Positions 53,301-64,000 of a stretch of 64,000 bases of DNA are shown here, one piece after another. Made by a program: the position numbers and the translations under genes. The number at the start of each line of letters is the position of its first letter. Within the stretch, counting starts at the first letter, position 1. Below the pieces are notes generated by a model that was given only the letters and a program-made list of their open reading frames with translations, did no database searches and was not told the DNA's origin. Origin of the DNA: Viola odorata (taxonomy: Eukaryota; Streptophyta; Magnoliopsida; Malpighiales; Violaceae); NCBI GenBank assembly GCA_963691705.1, contig OY829541.1, positions 36,349,661-36,413,660 on the forward strand. Direction: 5' to 3'.

Positions 53301-55100
53301 ATGACCAGGAGATCTGCACCAGACCTACTACCCCTTGATCACGAGCTCACTCGAACAGAAAGAGGACTTCGAAGACATTCCAAAAGATCATCCACCAGTC
53401 GCGGGGAAGTCTCGTGGCCTGCCCTCGACAGTCATCTATTTGAGTCGGATAATCACGGTATTCTCTTTCAGCGAGACCTCGACGACCTAGTTCAACACAC
53501 TATGGAACAAGATCAACCTCCTCCTCCCCCTCCTCTAGGGCCCGATCCTCCACCAAACATCCAAACCATCGACGACCTCAATGCTGCCCCTGAAACATCG
53601 AGCACCTGCATCGAGTGGCCCACTGTTGCCTATGACTGGACGCTCAAATCAGCAGTCATGCACCATCTTCCTCTTTTTCGAGGCATGGCTAAGGAAAATT
53701 CTCATAGGCACCTCCAGCAGCTACACAATATCTGCGAGGCCATGAAACCCACCAACGTCAGTATAGAGCAAGCTAAACTCCGTGCATTCATGTGGTCCCT
53801 CAAGGACGATGCCCTCGATTGGCTCTACGACCTTCCTTCTAAATTTATTCACTCATGGGCAGAAATGTCCAAGGCATTCATAGATAAATATTACCCGGCG
53901 TCCATGACCATGATCACTCGCAAGTAGTTAGTCTCAATCCTTCAAAAGGATATGGAGAGCCTCGACCAATATTATGAACGCTTCAAGAAGATGCAGGCGT
54001 TATGCCCTTCTCACAACCTCACCGACCATGTCCTCATCCAATATTTTTGTGAAGGTCTGCGAGCCCACGACAAGTCTTTGCTAAATGCCGCCACAAACGG
54101 TTCTCTTTGTGGCCTCACTCCTGCCGCTGCAAAGACAACCATTGAACTTATGGCAAAGAATGTTGTGCCCATAATCAACAACAGCAATCAAGACGCTCGC
54201 TCAGCAACCATGGAAAATCAATTGGCCGCCATCACGGGCATGCTTCAGAACATGGCGTCAGGGCAACCTGTCCAAATGAAAGCCTGCCAAATATGCCAAT
54301 TCTCGGATCACGCCACCGATGCCTGCCCGTTCATTCCTGATGAAATTCAAGTAAATGCAGCAGGAGGGTATAATGCCCCGTATGGCCAAAACTACAACCA
54401 GAATTGGAAACAACCCAATCCCGGCTGGGTGAACAACCAGAAATCGTCAGGACCTAGCCAACAACACCAGCAAAATCCTTATGGCAACCATTCACCTCCA
54501 TACAACATGCAGAATTTCAAACCAAGGCCCATGTACCACAACAACTAATACCAATATCAGCCACCACAAGGGCAAGTCTTCATAGCCCTTGGCCCTATCT
54601 CGCCTAGCGAAGAAGCGGCCTTGAAAAGAGTCGCAGACCTCGAAAAGCAACTGGCGGTCTTGACGGCTGAAATAAAGGAAGTAAAAAACAAAGGCAGACT
54701 GAACAAAACCCAAAGCACAGAGCATATGCTATCACCCTTCGGAGCGGTCTTGAAATGCCTTCTCACGAAAATCCAGACCTCGATGGCAACCCATCTAGTT
54801 CCTCTCTTCCAGGCCCCGACGATGAATCTGTCGAGCCCTCGACCAAGAAGAAGAAAGTTCCTAAGAAAAAGGAGACAAAGATCCCAGAATGCATGGAAGA
54901 TCGCATCCGTTCTCCTAGAGGAATATCTCCACGCAATGATAAAAATCCACTTGAGTTCACCTAGGAATATATTCACAAGATCCTTGAGCCACCCTTCCCT
55001 CAAAGGTTGGTCAAGACCAAGAAGGAAAGTGAGGATCACGAGATTTTTGACATGTTCAGCAAAGTCCTTGTCAACATTCCCTTGCTGTAGGCAGTGAAGA
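53301..55100 (+). pseudogene. Gag of Athila element 3
   Basis: Starts MTRRSAPDLLPLDHEL at 53301. Core: DWTLKSAVMHHLPLFRGMA, DDALDWLYDLPSKF, then a TAG at 53925-53927 and continuation MESLDQYYERFKKMQALC. An intact CCHC knuckle (C-Q-I-C-x4-H-x4-C) lies at about 54281-54322. After a TAA at 54546 and frame changes the C-terminal part is recognisable: EDRIRSPRG near 54895, EYIHKILEPPFPQRL near 54965, HEIFDMFSKVLVNIP near 55035. Confidence 0.85.
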
Positions 55101-55610
55101 ACGTGCATCGATATGCCAAATTCTTAAAACAGCTATGTACAAACAAGTGCAAACTTGCTAGGGTCAACAAGATCAGCGTCGGGATCAATCTCTCTGCTCA
55201 CATTCAACGCAAAATCCCCCCCAAATGCAAAGATCAAAGGATGTTTATTATCCCGATCAAGATTGGCACAATTGATATTAGGAAAGCCATGTGCGACCTA
55301 GGAGCAGGCATCAATGTCATGCCCTTGACAATCTACAACAGTCTAGGCCTCGGGCCCTTGAAAAGCACCAGACTTGTCATCTAATTGGCTGACCGATCAT
55401 CTGTTTACCCAGAGGGGGTCATCGAAGATATCCTAGTGCAAGTGGGCGAATTTTTATTCTTGGCCGATTTCTATGTTATTGCCATGGGAGATGTTGAATC
55501 CACCAAGTCCACGGATGTGCTTCTTGGTCGACCATTCCTTGCAACAGCGAGGGCTAAGATTGACGTGCATGACGCCTGGCGAGACCATCAAATTCAACAT
55601 GCTTGACTCA
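55101..55610 (+). pseudogene. Protease of Athila element 3
   Basis: MFIIPIKIGTIDIRKAMC then DLGAGINVMPLTIYNS (about 55240-55340) holds the D-L-G-A active site. A TAA at 55382 interrupts it; STDVLLGRPFLATARAKID continues near 55505, and a frame shift follows near 55580. Confidence 0.8.
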
Positions 55611-57076
55611 ATGCGATACCCTTCCGAATTTTCAAGTGTTAACTATGTTGATTTTATTGACCCTTATGTTGAAGAACTAGCTGACTTACACTCTATTGAC
55701 CCCTTGCAGATTGCCCTCGACCGGAGCATCACACCTAAAATATTGGAAGTTCTGGCGTCGACAGTAGCAACCCCATCAGAGTTGCATACTATTGTTGCCG
55801 CTTTAGAAGCACGACCTCCCGACACTTCTGCTCCCATCGAGGCCTCGAATTTGCCAACGGACCATTTCAAACTCCATCCGTCTCTAGTTCAAGCACCCAG
55901 CTTGGAATTGAAGACCCTGCCCACACATCTGAAGTATGCTTATCTTGGCCCCGATGACTCCTTCTCGGTCATCATATCCAGTACCTTGGCAAGACCTGAA
56001 GAAATAGAGCTGACAGCCTTACTCAAAGAATTTAAGCAAGCCATCGGATGGACTATAGCTGACATCAATGGCCTGTCACCAGCTCTGTGTACTCACCATA
56101 TTCATCTAAAGGAAGAGAGCAAAACCATCCGCCAGCCTCAACGGAGATTAAATCCGCCCATAATGGAGGTAGTAAAAAAGGAGGTCGTGAAGTTGCTAGA
56201 TGTGGGAGTAATCTATCCTATTTCAGACAACCCATGGGTTAGCCCAATCCAGGTCGTGCCTAAGAAATCTAGCGTCACCATCATCGAGGGGCAAGATGGG
56301 GCCTTGATTCCTACAAGGATCCAAACTGGGTGGTGAGTGTGTATTGACTACCGTCGCTTGAATGCAGCTACAAGGAAAGATCATTTCCCACTTCCCTTTA
56401 TTGATCAAATGCTAGAGCGTCTCGCAGGCAAGATGCATTATTGTTGTTTGGATGGCTATTCCGGTTTCCACCAAATTTCAGTAGCCCTCGAAGACCAGGA
56501 GAAAACCACATTCACTTGCCCCTTCGGCACATTTGCCTATAGACGGATGCCTTTCGACCTTTGCAATGCCCCTGCCACTTTTCAACGATACATGGTGAGC
56601 ATCTTTTCTGAGTTTGTGGAAGACTGCATTGAGGTCTTTATGGATGACTTCACAGTATATGGCAACTCTTTCCTGGAATGCCTTGCCAATCTTAGAAAAT
56701 TTTGCAACGATGTATCGAGACCAATCTGGTGCTAAATTTTGAAAAATGCCACTTCATGGTGGATCGAGGCCTCATTCTAGGCCATGTTGTCTCAAGAGAG
56801 GGGATCCAAGTGGATAGAGCCAAGATAGAAGTTATTGAAACTCTACCCTACCCCACTTGTGTCAAGGACGTTCATTCTTTTCTTGGTCACGCTGGATTCT
56901 ATCGACGCTTCATTAAGGACTTTTCAAAGATTGCCCAGCCCATGTGTCGACTGCTTCAAAAGGAAATAGATTTTGTCTTTTATGACAACTGCAAGGCCGC
57001 CTTCGATACCCTCAAAGCCAACTCATTTCTGCTCCCATTATTCGAGCTCCCGATTGGACCATTCCCTTTGAGATAA
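55611..57076 (+). pseudogene. Reverse transcriptase of Athila element 3
   Basis: The frame holds PEEIELTALLKEFKQAIGWT, RRLNPPIMEVVKKEVVKLLD and WVSPIQVVPKKS. A TGA at 56334 falls just before VCIDYRRLNAATRKDHFPL. The 56337-56735 frame has MPFDLCNAPATFQRY (normally FGLC) and F-M-D-D at about 56637-56648. A shift leads to 56702-57076 with VDRGLILGHVV and FLGHAGFYRRFIKDFS. Confidence 0.85.
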
Positions 57077-57460
57077 TGCGTGATGCCAGCAATACAACCC
57101 TCAGCGCAGTCTTGGGCCAGAAAAAGGATAGGGAAACTTATGTGATTTACTACGCCTCAAAACTGTTAGACCCCGCCCAATAAAATTACACCACCATTGA
57201 AAAAGAGCTACTAGTGGTTGTCTATGCCCTCGACAAATTCAGACAGTACCTTCTAGGCACGCATGTCATAATCTACACGGACCATTCAGCCCTGAAGTGT
57301 TATTAACAAAGGCCGATGCGAAGCCTCGACTCATCCGTTGGATCTTGCTCTTCCAAGAGCTCAACCTCCTGATCAGAGATAAGAAAGGCTCCGAAAACTC
57401 TGTAGCGGATCATTTGAGCCGACTTCAAGCCCAAGATGATGACTTTTTGGTGCCCATCTG
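57077..57460 (+). pseudogene. RNase H of Athila element 3
   Basis: MRDASNTTLSAVLGQKKDRE (the first Asp is kept, the preceding Cys is Arg), SKLLDPAQ followed by TAA at 57181, [18 protein letters not shown], and YTDHSALK, then a frame change near 57300 and DHLSRLQAQ. Same layout as in element 2. Confidence 0.8.
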
Positions 57461-57629
57461 AGATAATTTTCCCGATGAACGACTATGTCTAGCCCACGCT
57501 ATTCAATTCCCATGGTTCTCAGATATAGCCAACTTCTGTGCTACAGGTTCCTATCCTGCCGAGGCCTCGACGTCTGAACGCAACAGGATTAGGAGACAAT
57601 CCAGGTATTACGTCTGGGACAGTTCTTAC

Positions 57630-58550
57630 TTGTGGAAGCATTGTGCGGATCAGATAATCAGGCGCTGCGTAACTATGGACGAGGTGTCCTCGATCCTCAA
57701 ATTCTGTAACTCGACGACTAAAGGAGGCCATTTCGCATCTAAAAAGACTGCCTTAAAAGTCTTGGAGGTAGGCCTATTCTGGCCATCCATCTTTAAGGAC
57801 TCCTATCTGTTTTGTACATCATGCCCTCGATGTCAAGCGACAGGGAATATAGGCGCCAGGAATCAGATGCCCTTTGACGGGTATTATCTCTTGTGAAATC
57901 TTCGATATATGGGGCATTGACTTCATGGGCCCTTTTCCAAGCTAATTCAGCTAGACCTATATCCTTCTTGCTGTCGATTATGTCTCGAAATGGATCGAGG
58001 CCAAGGCCACCAAAACAGACGACTCAAAGCTGGTAGTCAATTTCTTACGCACCAACATCTTCAATCGGTTTGGGACTCTTTGAGCCCTCATCAGCGATCG
58101 AGGGACGCACTTTTACAATCGAGTCGTCTCTTCCCTACTCAACAAGTATGGAGTGACCCACAGCGTGTCCATGGCCTATCACCCGTAAATAAACGGGCAG
58201 GCCGAAGTTTCAAATAGGGAAATCAAGTCTATCCTCAAAAAACAATTAACCAATCTAGGAAAGACTGGAGCTTAAAGCTGGACGATGCTCTTTGGGCATA
58301 CCGTACTGCATTCAAGACCCCAATCGGCATGACTCCATACTGTCTTGTTTACGGCAAACCATGTCACCTTCCAGTCGAAATTGAGCACAAAGTCCTATGG
58401 GCACTTCGAAAGGTCAATATGGATTTGAATGATAGTGGACAGCATCGCCGCCTACAGATTCAATAGTTTGAGGAGCTCATAAATGAAGCTTATGAAAATT
58501 TTCTGATTTACAAGGGCAAGATGAAAACCCACCATGATAAGCATCTCTCC
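57630..58550 (+). pseudogene. Integrase of Athila element 3, truncated
   Basis: Zinc region: KGGHFASKKTALKVLEVGLF with CTSCPRCQ at 57720-57840. A frame change near 57880 precedes [10 protein letters not shown] and, after further stops, SDRGTHF near 58095 and [12 protein letters not shown] near 58195. The C-terminal part ([19 protein letters not shown] near 58270) ends at about 58550, where unrelated sequence begins. Confidence 0.8.
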
Positions 58551-58878
58551 TGAGAAATTTTCTGTTGTAAAGTAGTTTTCATCTCAGCCGTGGATGGAAG
58601 AACAGATGGCTGAGCGTGGCCTATGTTTTTGAATTTTGGAACTACAAAATTAAACCTAGTTGAAGTTCTTAGATTGTTCAGACTGTTAGATTTGGTTGCA
58701 TTCATTTGACAATAATAATGCCGCTGCTTCAGACAACAAATACTTCTCCGACAAATCTTAGCCGTTGGCTTTCTCTGACAAAACAATTGACGCCGCTTGC
58801 TTACTTCCTGCAACAGCAACTTAGTGCTGTCATTAAAATCCAACGGCTTCCAGCTTTTCACCGTACCATTAATGCTCC
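58551..58878. other. Unidentified sequence next to the gap
   Basis: The homology to Athila stops here. The minus strand has an open frame of 117 codons from 58861 to 58508, but it crosses the Athila boundary, so it is probably fortuitous. No family is recognised. Confidence 0.4.
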
Positions 58879-59078
58879 NNNNNNNNNNNNNNNNNNNNNN
58901 NNNNNNNNNNNNNNNNNNNNNNNNNNNNNNNNNNNNNNNNNNNNNNNNNNNNNNNNNNNNNNNNNNNNNNNNNNNNNNNNNNNNNNNNNNNNNNNNNNNN
59001 NNNNNNNNNNNNNNNNNNNNNNNNNNNNNNNNNNNNNNNNNNNNNNNNNNNNNNNNNNNNNNNNNNNNNNNNNNNNNN
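58879..59078. other. Assembly gap of 200 N
   Basis: Exactly 200 undetermined bases, a common placeholder length. True distance unknown. Confidence 0.99.
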
Positions 59079-59112
59079 CTTTTTAACTAATTAGCATCCA
59101 ATCTTTCCCTCT

Positions 59113-59696
59113 TCAACAAGAATTCCGATCATTGTTGTTGCTATCTTCACTCCCTCTACGCGACCGCAAGGGAAACAACGGCAACAATTCGGGCGGGTCA
59201 GCTCCTCTTGGGGTACCGTTCTTAGGATTCGGGCGCAAATAAAACCCTTTTTCAGCAATCGCCGCCCTTTCTTCCACCGACACCTCCTCCTCCTCCTCGT
59301 CGCCGCCTCTTGGGCTCATAATCATGCGTGTCGAAGCAAAGAAGTCTAGAGTTGACACGGGGGAGACCAAGAACCCTCGTTGTCTGAGTTGAAGTGATGA
59401 TCCGGGTGGTTAAAGCTGATTTGGAGGTTCTTGCCGCTCTGCCGCGCTCGTGGAGCTTGAATGCGGGTTTCTTGGGCCCCGAGTGGTGGCGGTGGTGGTT
59501 CCGGTCATCGGTGGGGATTTTGGTTTAACGGGTTGGGTGGTGGTGCTCCTGTGAGTTGTTGGACTATGGTGCGGAAGGTGGATGGGTCAGCTTGGACAAA
59601 AGTGGTGTTGGGTGAGGTTGAGTGGGGTCCATATGGGGTGGTTGTTGTTGTGGTGGTGGTGGAGGTGGAGGTGGAGGTGGTGGTGGTTGAGGTCAT
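59113..59696 (-). pseudogene. VQ-motif protein gene, frame broken twice
   Basis: Likely the only resident host gene. The ATG is at 59696. After a Thr-rich stretch, residues 33-50 read FVQADPSTFRTIVQQLTG, the VQ motif (FxxxVQxxTG at 41-50) by which plant VQ proteins bind WRKY factors. Further blocks typical of the VQ4/VQ31-like subgroup follow: KKPAFKLHERG, GFLVSPVSTLDFF, EERAAIAEKGFYLRP and PPELLPLFPL, ending at TGA 59113. The first block is in one frame (to the TGA at 59505), the second in another, the rest in a third. About 194 codons in total, a usual size. Either a recent pseudogene or two indel errors beside the gap. Confidence 0.75.
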
Positions 59697-60001
59697 GAGA
59701 TCAAAGGGTGTGGGGGAAGATGATGATGAGGATGAGACGTGGGATCTTTTTTCTTGCTTTGGGTTTTTGGTGGAAAGTAGGGAATTCAGGAGAGGAAGGG
59801 GTTTTTTTAAAGGGTTTCTTTAATAACTCACCACCTTTTGAATATCAAACAGAACAGAAAAACACACCCTTTCAATATCTTGATTGCTTTGGGTTTGGGA
59901 CATATTTTGGCAATTTGTGCGGTCTTTTTGCTTTCTCAAACCAAATAAATGGGAAAAGAAAATTGAATTATATGGTAAATTATTTTTAAAGTTTACTACT
60001 A
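59697..60001. other. Upstream region of the VQ gene
   Basis: A/G-rich next to the ATG and AT-rich further up. It should hold the promoter on the minus strand; no clear element was identified. Confidence 0.4.
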
Positions 60002-60384
60002 GTTTTAAAACATAGTTATCAGAACCGGACCGGATAGTGAATCGGAAATGAATTTGTTTTTAATCGACCGGGTTTAACCGAGTTCGATTGGATTGACCCA
60101 TTAGACCGTTTTGAACCGTTCACATATCAAACCATTCAATCTTAGATAATTGAACCAGATTGAACCGGCTAGGTCAATGTCTATAATGGGTCGGTCCATC
60201 AAAATTAAAAATAAAAAAATACCAAAACAATGTCGTTTTGGATTGTCAAAAAACTGGATTGTCAAAAAACCGGAATCGCATGCATTTTTTATCCGATTGC
60301 TAAATTGAACTAAAAATTTAAAAAATCACGATTGAACCGATCAGCTCGGTCGGACCAATCCAGTTCTAATAACGCTGTTTTAAA
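60002..60384. mobile_element. MITE with hAT-like target duplication
   Basis: Both ends carry GTTTTAAA (60002-60009, 60377-60384), which could be an 8-base TSD. Inside, ACATAGTTATCAGAACCGG at the left and, on the other strand, AGCGTTATTAGAACTGG at the right form imperfect inverted repeats. The body is rich in GAACCGG/CCGGTT-like words on both strands. About 0.38 kb, no coding capacity. hAT assignment is inference from the TSD length. Confidence 0.55.
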
Positions 60385-61711
60385 GTGACTGAAAATGAAA
60401 TGAGGCAAAGCGGACAATATAAACATAGACATATGACGTGACAATTTATATAAAGGAATCATATAAACTTCATTAAAGTTGAAATTTCACCGTTAGATCC
60501 TTAGGTATTAAATTGACCTATTTAATTCTGGATTTTTCGATCCTTTTCAATTTAGTCCTAACATTTGACTCATAATTTCAACTTTAATATCTTTTTTTCT
60601 CAAAACCGAGAAAAAAATTAATTATTTTATTTTCCATTTCCCCATTTGGCCTTTTTTTTATTGGTTAATAATGATTTTATGTATCATTATTGTTATTATT
60701 ATTTTTTTAAATCCTATTTTTGTTTTTATGTTCCTTCGCTTTTAGCTTTCTCCAGTAAAGGCGTGGACAAAATAAAAATCCATTCGTCATTCAAACAATC
60801 CTCTGTCCTCTCCATCCAGTAGACACAATATGAAAAACAGTGGAGTGTGACAAAAGGGAGATTTTTATTATTTTCTTTTGCATTTTTTTTCCCAAAAAAA
60901 TTAATGAAAAAAAACTAACTGTCATGACTAAATTAAAAATATGTATCCTGGATTATATCTGTTAGTATATACTTAGAGGATTTAACAAAAAAATAAATAA
61001 ATACATAATTGAAGTTTTGGAGTATCAAATGTTAGAGTTTAATCATGGACTACGACATAATGGAATAAAATACTAAGAAATTATGCAGAAGACTTTGGTT
61101 AAAGAAGGGAATTCAGGTAATAAAAATGCATACGGTTAAATAGTTAGTTGATTGTTTTATTACTGACACTCAAATTAAGGTTCAAATTTCACGTCACTTA
61201 TAAAAAAAATAATAAAAATTTAAACGAGCTACTAGCAAATAAATAAATAAATATATATAGAATGAATGGGTTGTTGATTAATTTAGCTTTTGTGTCGGTA
61301 CAAAATTTTCCCTAAATAAATCGTAACTAATATTAAGCTTTTATTTGTTAATAATTTAGTTTTTTTAAAAAACTGTTATTTGTTGATTAATTTAATTCTC
61401 TAAATAAAAGTTTTTCAATCAAATCCTTGATGCTTTACGAGAAATCTCATGTTCGTAAAAAAATTCAATTGAACCCATACATGTATGAAATTTCATATTT
61501 CTCCATACATTTATAACTTTTGTTCAACTAAAACATACATAGTTAGCCCTATTAATAATTTTTATACAACTCTATTATTGATTTTTATTTCAATCAAACA
61601 CATACTTTAAATAATTTCAATTTTTAAGTCAGTTTCACAACGCGTGACCCAATTGGGTGACCCAATTTGCTGGTTAAGTATATGATGATTATAATAATTA
61701 AGATGGAAGAA
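60385..61711. other. AT-rich intergenic DNA
   Basis: Long A and T runs and scattered low-complexity sequence. I see no conserved frame, RNA gene or terminal repeats. Confidence 0.5.
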
Positions 61712-61758
61712 GCAAGCTTTTTTTTGTTTTGTTTTTTTTAAAGGAAGATATAATTGGA

Positions 61759-62988
61759 TTAATTCATATCTGCAAGTACAAAAGGTGCAATCACCTCGGG
61801 ACATTCCCCTATCCATACATTTCCTAAACCGGAAATCAAAGTCAATTGGCCTAACTCATGTGCTGGGATATTCGTGGACCGTTTTGTATGCGAAAAAGAG
61901 CAGCTATGGAAAGTGGAAGCTAGGCGTGCCACCTCTTCCAACACCAATCCAGCATAGCTAAGTGGGAAATCTCCAGTGGTCAGGGCGAGCACGTTCTGCA
62001 AGCAGTCGGACTCAACTATAATCCTACCATACCCCCATTGACGAGCCTCTGTAATTGCGTCTCTCAGAGCCAAAGCCTCCGCGGTTCGTGCCTCAGCGCT
62101 ATGGGGAAGGTAAATTGCTCCTGAGAACACCGTCTCACCCTTTTCATCTCGGGCTATAAATCCCAAGCCAACTCCCATAGTCCCTACTGTTGCATCCGTG
62201 TTCACCTTAACCACCCCAGCAGTAGGAGGCTTCCATTTCGGATTGACAGATTGGGGAGTCGGGGCAGCGGGTCTGTACTGCTGACACCATGCCTCCTTGA
62301 AATCAGACAATAATTTTCCGCCTCTAATAACAACCTCTTGGATTGATTCATCGCATTGACGGAAGATCTTGTTATTTCTCGATGTCCATAGGGACCAAAG
62401 GATGGAAATGAGCTGCTCTGTCTCCGAGACATCCAAAGATGTTCGTAGCCCTGCTAACCAATCCACCCAGTCGTCTCCATGTAACCCCGAAATCCTATCC
62501 CAGAAAGTAAACTTTCCCCACACTCCTCTCGCAAATGGGCAAGACAGCAACAGATGTGGAGTTGATTCAACCTCCTCGTTGCAACAGGGGCACACGGGGT
62601 CCACCGAAACACCCCTTCTTGCTAAGTTCACCCTGGTTGGGAGGGAGTTGCTCCCTAGCCTCCACATGAAATTCTTGAATTTTGGAGGGATAGAAAGCCC
62701 CCACAAGAATTTCCACCAACCTCTACTGGAGTCCGGGCACTCATGCGAAGTAACTAATGCAAGACAGTGGTACCCACTACGAACTGAATACTTCCCATTT
62801 GTCCTTCCTTTCCACACAAGAGTATCATTCGCCTCACTACGACTAAGCGGTAGGCTTAATATTGTTGATATTTCCTGTGGTAGAAAGAGTTGTTCCACTA
62901 GGTCTGTCTTCCAGCACCTTCGTTCCTTGTCTATAAGCTCAGCTACCGTAGCCTCCTCATCGAGGCCCGTAACTGGTGCTGTGATCAT
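61759..62988 (-). pseudogene. LINE 2 ORF2 C-terminus: zf-RVT and RNase H
   Basis: 409 open codons. The N-terminal part has LPLSRSEANDTLVWKGRTNG, then SIPPKFKNFMWRLGSNSLPT and the zinc-binding CPCCNEEVESTPHLLLSC. RNase H type I follows: VKVNTDATVGTMGVGLGFI, EARTAEALALRDAI and IIVESDCLQNVL with the catalytic D, E, D, and a final AHELGQ with the conserved His. It ends at 61759, close to the A-tail. The domain would remove RNA during LINE cDNA synthesis. The frame itself is intact but separated from RT by stops between 62989 and 63266. Confidence 0.85.
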
Positions 62989-64000
62989 CTCATTCGCCGT
63001 TATCGGAAGCCACCGGACTTTCCAAATCCTTATTCGTTCCCCATTCTCTACCCTCTAGATGCATCCTTTATGGAGGACTGTTCTTCCTGCCAAAGTGCTC
63101 CGCCATACGTAACTAGGGCGGGAACCCACTCTTGCTTCTAGAAAGTCCGAGTGGGGAAAGTATCGTGCTTTCTAGATCTGGGAGAGCAGAGAGTTTGGGT
63201 TTTTATGCAACCGCCACCCTTGTTTAGCTAACAGTGCAAGATTAAACACCCTGACCTTCCGAAACCCTAATCCTCCCACTTCCTTCGACCGACAAAGCTT
63301 TTCCCAAGACACCCAATGCATCTTACGCTCTTCAAAGTTACCCCCCACCAGAATCTTCTCGTTGCCTTTTCAATGTCCTCACAGATGGATATTGGGATCT
63401 CAAAGCAACTCATCAAATACGTTGGGATGGACTGGATGACTGATTTAATGAGGACATCCCGCCCTGCCTGGGACAACTTCTTTTCTTTCCACCCCCCAAG
63501 TCTCTTACAGATCCTATCCCGTATCGGTGTGAACATCCCTTTCTTAGTTTAGCCAAAAGACACAGGAAGCCCCAAATACCTGGCGTGGGATTCCGTCTCC
63601 ACCATTCCTAATCTTGCCTTCACCCGAATTCTGACGTCTTGGCCCACGTTCCTGCTGAAACTCACCTCAGATTTGTCTAGGTTTATCTTCTGGCCAGAGG
63701 CTTCTTCGTATTCCTTCAGGATTGAGCTAATGACTGCTGCCTCATCTTCCTCTGCTTTCGCAAAAATGAGGCTGTCATCAGCATAGAATAAATGACTGAC
63801 CTGTGGGCTTCCCGGGCAAACCCTGTAGCCATGTATCCTGTTGGTCGACGCTGCCGTCTGAAGCATCGCTGAAAGGCCTTCTGCACAAAGCACAAATAGA
63901 TATGGGGATAACGGATCCCCCTGCCGGAGGCCCCTCTCTGGATGAAAGGTGGCTTCTGGGCCCCCATTTAGGAGGATGGCGTAGGAGATCGTTGAGATAC
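62989..64000 (-). pseudogene. LINE 2 ORF2 reverse transcriptase, partial
   Basis: Near the window end GDPLSPYLFVL-like residues appear over two frames (63967-63870). The main frame 63893-63549 has GSPQVSHLFYADDSLIFAKA with the catalytic Y-A-D-D (about 63770-63790), then SGQKINLDKSEVSF and ESHARYLGLPVSFG. A stop at 63549 precedes the next frame 63536-63267 (RDRICKRLGGWKEKKLSQAGR, SVIQSIPTYLMSCF, RRFWWG). The stretch 62989-63266 has further stops (TAG near 63057). Confidence 0.85.

Larger units (their letters stand above)
51422..58550 (+). mobile_element. Athila element 3 (gypsy), truncated in integrase
   Basis: LTR, abnormal primer-binding site with a full tRNA-Asp copy, gag, protease, RT, RNase H and integrase follow in order. 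The sequence leaves the element at about 58551, within the integrase C-terminus (after HHDKHLS). No 3' LTR is present. Its Gag and Pol are clearly Athila but more diverged from elements 1 and 2 than these are from one another. Stops are found in every domain. Confidence 0.85.
61712..64000 (-). mobile_element. 3' half of a second plant L1-like LINE
   Basis: On the minus strand RT, zinc-binding region and RNase H are followed by a 3' end with an A-rich tail (AAAAAAAACAAAACAAAAAA at about 61718-61740). The 5' part lies beyond the window. It is better preserved than the LINE at 6451-19676, with a 409-codon open frame, so it is younger. Confidence 0.85.

Noticed and set aside
58706..59090. Open frames running through the N gap
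   Set aside because: They are open only because N codons cannot be stops.
59461..59823. Gly/Val-rich plus-strand frame of 120 codons
   Set aside because: It is the complement of the Thr-rich and VQ-motif part of the minus-strand VQ gene and has no motif of its own.

Overview
This window comes from a plant nuclear genome, most likely a eudicot. Almost all of it is transposable elements nested inside one another. The plant origin is shown by Athila-type, Tat-type and chromovirus-type Ty3/gypsy elements, a SIRE-type Ty1/copia element, plant L1-like LINEs with an RNase H domain, a captured fragment of a plant glutamate-receptor-like gene and one VQ-motif gene. The only candidate host gene in place is the VQ gene at 59113-59696, and its frame is broken twice. 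A 200-base N gap (58879-59078) marks this as a scaffold of a draft assembly. The species cannot be named from the sequence.

Layout. 1-5390: Tat-lineage gypsy element on the minus strand, with 3' tandem repeats, a broken gag-pro-pol and no RNase H. Its 5' LTR is folded back on a second, plus-strand LTR (5391-5963). About 6450-19676: an old plus-strand LINE interrupted by three later insertions whose target-site duplications (TSDs) can be read: an LTR retrotransposon without pol (6964-12335, TSD CTTAT), a solo Tat-type LTR (12528-13057, TSD CAACT) and a PIF/Harbinger-like DNA transposon carrying a glutamate-receptor exon (14118-16677, TSD TAA). 19677-33906: minus-strand SIRE-type copia element, interrupted by Athila element 1 (24996-32352, minus strand, TSD ACCCG), which has lost pol and holds a plant gene fragment. 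33907-34477: fragment of another LTR.

34478-51421: Athila element 2 on the plus strand. Its gag is interrupted by a young chromovirus (36777-43659, TSD ATAGT, LTRs about 99% identical). 51422-58550: Athila element 3, plus strand, from a different LTR subfamily and truncated in integrase. 58551-61711: gap, VQ gene, a small MITE and AT-rich DNA. 61712-64000: 3' half of a second LINE on the minus strand.

The most unusual signal is at 53169-53243. The primer-binding site of Athila element 3 continues into a complete antisense copy of tRNA-Asp(GTC), followed by a 19-21 bp patch duplicated from the gag start. This is what reverse transcriptase would leave if it copied the whole tRNA primer and then switched template. 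Next in interest are the DNA transposon with the glutamate-receptor exon, the unknown open frame that replaces pol in the 6964-12335 element, and that element's palindromic LTR array. No element here looks able to move by itself: every polyprotein has stops, frameshifts or deletions.
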